A DNA stretch of 64,000 bases, taken from Reticulascus tulasneorum (Eukaryota > Ascomycota > Sordariomycetes > Glomerellales > Reticulascaceae). The stretch is from contig LSAX01000003.1 in NCBI GenBank assembly GCA_001557505.1, positions 3,286,001-3,350,000 on the forward strand, read 5' to 3'. The position numbers and the translations under genes were made by a program. The notes under the pieces were generated by a model, which did not search any database, was not told where the DNA came from, and worked only from the letters and a program-made list of their open reading frames with translations. Positions 58,091-64,000 of the stretch are shown piece after piece; positions within the stretch are counted from its first letter, which is position 1, and every line of letters begins with the position of its first letter.

Positions 58091-58522
58091 CTACTTTGGT
58101 GTTCCATCATCCTCGCCCTTCTTCAACCTGGCCAGGCGCGACTTGTTTCGCTTCCCCAGGACCCTCAACGTGTTCTCCCTCTCTACATCCGCCATCTCCG
58201 CCCAGTTCGAGATTCGCGCCAGCGACCCGTCCTGGTTCACGACCAGCGGGCCGAGGTGGTCGAGTTTCACCGAACTGCCCTCTCCACTGACATCCAATGT
58301 GAGCGCCTCCCCATCAGCGCCTGGCTGGGGGAGCGGGAGAGGCTGGTCCAGGGTGGGGGGCGTCGATGTCGACGATTCGGGGTGCGTTGACGTGCTTGCT
58401 GTGGGGTCCCTGTTCTGCGCGCTCATACCTCGGCGGATGCCGGGGTGTTGACGTCTTATTAGGAGTGTGGGCGCGGATCGCTGCGGCTGGTAATAATGAG
58501 TGAGGGAGCGTGGGATTCTCAT
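58091..58522 (-). CDS. Small conserved-looking protein, possibly mitochondrial (unidentified)
   Basis: 143 aa from ATG 58522. The N-terminus (MRIPRSLTHYYQPQRSAP) is Arg/Ser-rich without acids, like a mitochondrial presequence; Met33 (58426) gives an alternative start, MSAQNRDPTA. A Ser/Thr/Pro-rich middle precedes a compact C-terminal block: VKLDHLGPLVVNQDGSLARI, then NWAEMADVERENTLRVLGKR and NKSRLARLKK. That block has the look of a conserved fungal domain (Trp-Met, TLR-LGKRN), and I believe homologs exist in other ascomycetes, but I cannot name it. It lies 3' to 3' with cys-3, 258 bases away, and no intron is needed. Confidence 0.6.
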   Translation of the reverse strand: MRIPRSLTHYYQPQRSAPTLLIRRQHPGIRRGMSAQNRDPTASTSTHPESSTSTPPTLDQPLPLPQPGADGEALTLDVSGEGSSVKLDHLGPLVVNQDGSLARISNWAEMADVERENTLRVLGKRNKSRLARLKKGEDDGTPK

Positions 58523-59515
58523 TTGCTGGCCTGCGGGAGTGGTAGGACGATTGCAATCTACTCGTTGCTGGCCCTTTTTCTTTTTTTTGATCGTTTCCGT
58601 GCCTTACGTTGGGAGTTGTGAGGAGAGAGAGGGAGGATGGGAAGAAATTGATCACGACGCGCTCTCGCGTGAGGTACCCCCCCCGTTCGATTACGTACCG
58701 AACAACCGCTACCCTGCATTTCAACTGAGGTTCGAGCACGCCACCTGAATCTAGAACTTCCGCGGAGAGGACAAGATGCGGCTGGGTTCCACTCCATCTC
58801 AACAGCTCAGACACATTATTTTGCAAAAATGTAAAGGAGAATGCTCCCCTAACATGCGGCCTGCCCTCTACGGTTACCAGCGGGGTTCGGATCTGGGATG
58901 GGCGCCCGATAGTAGCTATACCCGGCGAGGGTGGACATATGAAAGATGCCCTGTCTTACAAACATACGTGGTCCGTATTTATATTAATTTATCACTGGAA
59001 GACGTGAATAGCCTAGTCGTAAGATGCTGTGCCCGCGGGTGTCTGGTGAGTTACTCGTCGTGGAAGGTGGAAGAGGACAGGTTCTGGTAGGATGTGACGG
59101 TTTGCGCTTTGAGTTGAACAGATGTGCATACACACACATCCGCGTGCCGCAGATGGATGGCGGTCACGCACAAAGATCCTTCTTCCTTTATTGGAGCAGG
59201 ACAGGGTAACACCGATCTGCTTGGGGCGCAGGCAGCATCTGGCTCCTCGTGCTTGGCGGAGCTCGTGCTTGGCGCAGCATGAACAGTGATCGATTTCTTT
59301 CGCTGCTACAAAGGTGACATCTTGAGAGACTAATTCTTAACGTGTATTCGCTGACCCGTTGCTGATGTATGTTTCACCCTCTCCACCCACTCGAGCTCAC
59401 CGCTCCCTGGGTCGTCACACTACACAGTATCTGTATATGAACCGGCTCAGCTTGATTTCTTGTACCTGGTACTGAGTCAGCGCGGAATCCATCACACCAT
59501 TTCAAAGAAGACAGC
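58523..59515. other. Intergenic region
   Basis: No supported gene. Promoter of the small protein at the left, aminotransferase 3' UTR at the right. The frames at 58500-58748, 58776-59090 and 58314-58826 do not resemble known proteins. Confidence 0.5.
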
Positions 59516-61398
59516 TTACTTGTTGACTACTCTCTCAATCCCATCGCATCCCTTCCGGAGGGTTTCCATCTTCGGCCCGTACGAGAAACGCACGAAATGA
59601 TGGCAGGGACTGTCGAAAAGGTCGCGGCGGCGCGAGGGGTTCAGGTCGAAGAAGATGCCGGGCACCACAATGACTTTCTCCTCCAAGCAGCATTGGAAGA
59701 AATTGAGGCCGTCCGATATCTGGTCCGGGAGGCCTTCGAGATTTAACCACCTACGAACCGTCAGCGTGCATATCCGAGGCCGGGGGTTAGCTACAGTGCC
59801 CTACAAGTAGAACGTCGAGTCCGGGACGTATTTGATCACGAAGCCCATCTCTCGCAGCCTCTTCACCACGTAGTCTCGCTTATCCTGCTAAAGTGTCAGC
59901 AATGCAGATTACACCTGAGAAACGGCGACGAACCCGAAAGTGTTTCTGAAGGAAAATCATTTCGTTCTTGACAAGCGTCGGGTCCAACATTGGAATAGCA
60001 GCCTCCTGGAACGGGTGGTTGGCTCCGCCGTCGAGATAGCTACCACAAGAGCCAATCCTACGCCCCATTAGTTATCATGCCTCTGCATGAGAGAGGAAGC
60101 CGGCTTACGCTTTGATATACTCTGCCAGTCACGTTAGTATAAGCTGTTTGAACGGGATTGGGAGAGGCGTGTGCCACGTTACCTTTGGGCCCGAGGATCC
60201 AGGCAATTCTCCAACCAGGCAGTCTAAATCTCTTGGTCAACCCATCAATGATCAGCACATCGTCCTCGTCAACGTCTTCCACGTTTTCGGCAGCAGAGAT
60301 GGTAGTTCCATCGCAGTTGCTCGTGTAGTTATACCCCGAGTAGAACTCATCGCTGATGAAAGTGGCACGTCCACGGCATGTGTCTTGGATCTCTTCCAGT
60401 TCTGGGTTGGCAATGACCCGTCCAGTGGGATTTCGTGGGTTGGATGTCAGAATGACGGAAGTGCCGCGTGCAATCTCCTCCGCAATCTTGTCAGGATGGA
60501 TGTGGTATCCATCCTCTTCAGAAAGCGGCACAGGAATGGCTGCAAACTGAACGGGATTGTTAGCAGGCTCAAACCAAATATCGAGGTCGGCCGTGTTATC
60601 CTACGTTCTTGAACAGAGACAACATCTCGTTGTATGCCGTATAATCCGGAAGAAAGAAGGACAAGTATGCGTTCCCAAGCACCGCTGCGATTCGAATCAG
60701 ACCGGCACGGCCTCCGGGGACAATGGCCACGTTTTCCCAAGTGTACAAGCTCTCCTTGCCCTCGCGATGCATCACATTGTAAAGATTGGCGACAGCCTCT
60801 CGAAGCGGCTTGATACCAGCAGTTGGCCCATATTCCCTCGCTGCCATGGAGATATCGATCGTCTGGGGTCGCTTGAAGCAACCAGCGATATCGTCCTCAA
60901 CTTCGGGGGCACCTTGCCCCAAGTTCGCCCACTTGTCAGGCTCCTCTAAGAAACCATACTCGGCGGCCCTCTCCGTGCACCACACAACTCCAGTGGAGGC
61001 TCGACTGGCATCAAGGCCAGCATGGGGCATATGACCCTCATGGGCATTTCGGAATTGCCTGTGGATTTTTGACTGGGTTTCTTGCAGTATTTGTCAGTAC
61101 AAAATCCCATGAAACGTTCCAACACATAATAAATGCGTGCACTTTGACGATGTCGATTGAGGAGCTAAGGTGGGGGAGGGGTAGCTAGCCTGGGCAGCAT
61201 CATATGGCCCCGCAGAAATCGAGATATAAGCTTTCCAATGCTGCGCGAGGCGGAAGGATGATAAAAGACTCCGCAAATAGCAGGGGGGATAGGCGAGGAT
61301 ATACCGTTTGTAGATGGTTCTCCAATGCTGAATCTTCTCAGCAACGGCTTCGGCACACCGGTATGCCGATTGATAGAGAATTTGCGGCCGCTGAACAT
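59516..61398 (-). CDS. PLP-dependent aminotransferase, class I/II
   Basis: Fold-type I aminotransferase of the aspartate aminotransferase superfamily; the amino donor cannot be read from sequence. Exons (minus) 61398-61305, 61080-60605, 60546-60183, 60121-60109, 60057-59934, 59884-59805 and 59750-59516 join in frame to 461 aa. Visible: GLDASRASTGVVWCTERAA, NLGQGAPEV, EYGPTAGIKPLREAVA, VPGGRAGLIRIAAVLGN (cofactor-phosphate loop), SNPRNPTGRV, FISDEFYSGYNY (Asp/Tyr contacts) and the Schiff-base lysine in IIDGLTKRFRLPGWRIAW, followed by the C-terminal KMETLRKG. One exon is only 13 nt. The first exon is least certain: the 224-nt first intron has a GTATAT donor, and only the MFSGRKFS frame matches its phase. 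The end at TAA 59516 could be extended by another intron. Confidence 0.85.
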
Positions 61399-63675
61399 CT
61401 TGGTTGGGCTTCAGCAGTCGTGCTTGAATGACGATGGTTTTGTAGGTCTCGGGACGCGGCAAAGCCTCCTCTGAGTTGCGTCAGGATAAGCTTAACGATG
61501 GGTGCAATGGTTTCTTGGTGGTTTTCTTTGGGGCTACACTGCTCTCGGAGGATAAGCGGTGTCTTATATATGGAATTCTTCACCGGCACTTCGAACTTGA
61601 TTCGGGTAGAAACCCTTGTAGTGAAGAAGCAGCTACCACCATGCACGTTTCCCCCTGGCTGGGTATGGAAGGTTCTCACTGGTGCACTTTGTGCACACGC
61701 CTATCAGTGACACGTCAGGAAGCTGGCCTGAGAAGCGCGGCTGGTGGCAGCTCTAGCCTGCCCCATGTACAAGTTAGGCATGGTTTCTCGAGCCGCTCGA
61801 ATCAATTCTCTCAGCTCGGTGAGAGCATTCAGCGACAAAAAGGAATGAAGAATGTCGGCATATGTATATGCCTCAAGGTATGGCTGTGGCTTGACACCAT
61901 CATATTGCGTCGTCAAGGCGTGCTCTGGCTGATCTTGCGTGAACAATGGATGGACGGCCCCCTCCTTTCCTGGATTGTTGGTGGCCAGAGGCGGCAATGC
62001 CTTGACCTTCGGCGGTGCTGACCGGCAGGGTGGCCCGAGAGGGGCGGTGCTAATGCCCGGCGGGATTCCACAATTTAACATGCTTTTGCCGGGAGCCGGT
62101 TGATCTTTGTCCTCCACGGCGTCCAGACTGCCGAGATACGATAGTTATATCAGACAGTCCCCGAGGAGCGTTCCCATTCTTCATATGATGTCCATGTTCC
62201 GAAGACATACGCAAGGCCATCACTGACCTGCCGGTCTACCGATCCCGAGCCCTCCGTGGTCATCTCATGGCCGAGGATTTAATCAATACTTTTGAGTAGC
62301 ATTTCAGAGACTGGATAGCACGGCAGATTAATCACAAAATGACTGACGGACATGAAATTGACCTGGATATTCTAGAATCTGGATGTTTAATCCGCACTTG
62401 GGCGGTGTTCCTGCTGAGACGATATGAACTTTGACATCGCGTGCACTTCTACATCCATGGCAGGAAGAAAGGTTCTTCTGCTCGTCAGGTGGCCTACGCA
62501 ACCATCGATCCCCACTGCCTGCTGCTCTCGAAGACTTCGAGAAAGATTCTAGAACACAATAAGATTTGGGTGGTGCCTGGTTTCCCTTGCGCTAGATGGG
62601 ACGATTCCACCTTGTCCGCCACAGCCAGCTCGTTGGCCGAGGTCAGGCTCCGCTGGACTGGGTAATCAGGGGATGTCTGAGCCTCTGTTCGGTGATCTTG
62701 CAGGCGGCAATTCTGACATATGCAGGTGATTTTTGAGGCTCGTGCTGCCAAAGCACCGGACTAGAGAAATGGCTAATTGCCCTCGGGATGAATTCAAAGG
62801 AAAGCGACCAATGACAATGTGCGCAGTCGCATGTTCACGAGGGAATCTGAGATTCTTCCCGTGAGCAGCTAAAGCAGATTCCCTAAGCAGTCGCCAAAGA
62901 GCCTTAGAAGGTGCCTGATGGTCACGTGGCAGGCAGTGCATCGTAAATCTCACTTATCGCACGCTGTCAGGTACCCCAATGGGGAAGATAGTGGTTCGCA
63001 GTGAGGGGTCGCACTGTTGCAGCGGCCCTGGCGGGGTGGGCAGTGCACGCAATCCGGGGAGGCTGTGTGGTGGCCAGGGGGCGATCATCAGCTCCCCCCT
63101 GAAGGGCCTCCCAATATTCTGGTGTCCCGTTTCGGATAAGACAATCTCTGATGTGTTTGGGAGAAATCTCCGCATCGTGAAGGACAATCGGTATCTCCAG
63201 ACTCGTTTCGTAGCATTTGCACTGCCATAGGTTGAAACAAGGCTTTCGACCAGGCGTGTGGAACGTTTGTCTGGCTTCAGGAACGAGGGGCAACAATCTA
63301 TCAAAGGCGATATATAAAAGTGTATCAAGAACTAGGATCCACAATGATGAAAGACGACAAGCAAATACGCAACAAACCCATCACCTGCTGCTGCGACTTG
63401 CCACTCAGCTTCAAAGCCAAGCTACACAAAGCCCAAAGCCAGGCCACGCGCAAAGTCTAAACGAGCAGACCAACCAATCCAACCAACCAGACAATCCAAA
63501 AGTTGCCGAGCCAGTAGGGCCAAAGTCGCAAAACCTCCCGCTCCTTAAGTACAAGGGTTACACATCCCATTCACTGCTGCCAGCTTCTCCCCCTCCCCCT
63601 CTCAGCATGCCCACAACATCATCGTCATCGCAACAATTCTATATATCTTCGACATCCCACCGGACCTCCTTCAAC
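61399..63675. other. Divergent promoter region of aminotransferase and downstream gene
   Basis: 2.3 kb without a supported gene. The frame 61704-62117 (-, 137 codons) has fairly protein-like composition (AYTYADILHSFLSLN) but no recognisable family. Overlapping frames lie on the other strand. From 63320 the + strand is A/C-rich like a leader. A TATA-like element at 63311 is listed separately. Confidence 0.5.
63311..63320 (+). promoter_or_regulatory. Possible TATA box of the vWA-type gene
   Basis: TATATAAAAG, 356 bases upstream of the preferred ATG and followed by an A/C-rich leader. Position fits a long 5' UTR. Motif-based only. Confidence 0.35.
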
Positions 63676-64000
63676 ATGCGGAAATCAATCTTTGGCACAG
63701 TCAAGGAAAAACTATCCCGTAAACCCACAAACACTTCGCAAAAGTCCAACATGTCGAGCGAGTCCACCAGGCAATCGCGCGCCGGCCCATTTGAGCTGGA
63801 AAGCCCTACGACGGCTAGCCCGCCCCCGGTCAACAATAACCCCTTCTCCAATCCCGCACCCGCAACCCGACGGCCGGCCGGTAAGTTACCTCCCCCTCCT
63901 ACCTCTCCCCCCTGCAGATTCCCTCAAACAGTCCCGGGTAGCAACTAACGGTCGAGCAGCTGCGGAGCCACCGCCGGCATATACGGAGACTCCCACTGTA
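63676..64000 (+). CDS. Probable fungal von Willebrand factor A-domain protein, N-terminus (partial)
   Basis: Exon 63676-63880 starts MRKSIFGTVKEKLSRKPT, then is Ser/Pro/Asn-rich with NNNPFSNPAPA. A 79-nt intron (63881-63959; GTAAGT donor, ACTAAC branch, GAGCAG acceptor) joins exon 63960-64000, which reads AAEPPPAYTETPTV before the window ends. Fungal proteins with a basic N-terminal FGKLKxKLS-like start, NPFSNP and PPPAYTE often continue into a vWA/MIDAS domain (FLIDDSGSM). That domain is outside the window, so the product name is inference. An upstream in-frame ATG at 63607 would add 23 residues. Frame is open across the splice. Confidence 0.5.

Noticed and set aside
61094..61462. Alternative first exon for the aminotransferase (frame with SAYRCAEAVAEK)
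   Set aside because: Its phase at the GTATAT donor does not match the acceptor at 61080; the MFSGRKFS frame does.
61704..62117. 137-codon minus-strand frame
   Set aside because: Looks somewhat protein-like but has no recognisable family, no clear partner exon, and overlaps frames on the other strand. Not enough support.

Overview
The window is nuclear DNA of a filamentous ascomycete, most likely a Sordariomycete. Short spliceosomal introns (about 50-65 nt, GT..AG, CTAAC-type branch sites) interrupt most genes, genes lie on both strands without operons, and the set includes lineage markers: an AA11 chitin LPMO, a CAP20-type perilipin, a CFEM/GPI surface protein and a CYS-3/MetR bZIP. I do not assign a species.

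Layout. 1-187: 3' end of a QCR2-like respiratory core protein (+). 2086-5207: ataxin-2/Pbp1 homolog (+). 7362-8702: AA11 LPMO (+). 9999-11332: WW-domain protein (+). 11694-12472: PGA1-type GPI-mannosyltransferase II cofactor (-), divergent from alpha-tubulin (13376-15180, +). 16570-20636: EDE1 (+), tail to tail with SEC6 (21273-23528, -). 24111-25220: pirin (-). 26476-27083: CAP20 perilipin (-). 27084-35564: 8.5 kb with no convincing gene. 35565-38464: DENN protein (+). 39293-40669: BCD1 (+). 41456-42635: CFEM GPI protein (-). 42636-47480: second gene-poor stretch. 47481-50375: ribonucleotide reductase large subunit (-), divergent from a TatD nuclease (51143-52528, +). 52698-54293: CHL4/CENP-N (-), divergent from CYS-3 (56370-57832, +). 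58091-58522: small conserved-looking protein (-). 59516-61398: PLP aminotransferase (-). 63676-64000: start of a probable vWA-domain protein (+), cut by the window edge.

How the genes relate. This is mostly core-genome territory. Cytoskeleton and trafficking genes sit close together (alpha-tubulin, the endocytic scaffold EDE1, the exocyst subunit SEC6, further on a Rab-GEF-like DENN protein). Respiration, dNTP synthesis, snoRNP assembly, kinetochore, GPI-anchor synthesis and sulfur regulation are each represented by one gene. AA11, CFEM and CAP20 are the more niche-related genes. I see no transposon, CRISPR array, tRNA, rRNA or secondary-metabolite cluster, and no clear new multi-gene system.

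Most notable: a probable one-base loss in a C run that breaks EDE1 in an otherwise intact gene; a Pbp1 homolog with LsmAD and PAM2 but no visible Lsm domain; an in-frame 18-bp duplication at its PAM2 motif; an open frame in the cys-3 leader that ends one codon before, and in frame with, the cys-3 start; and three homopolymeric C/G tracts of exactly 19 nt.
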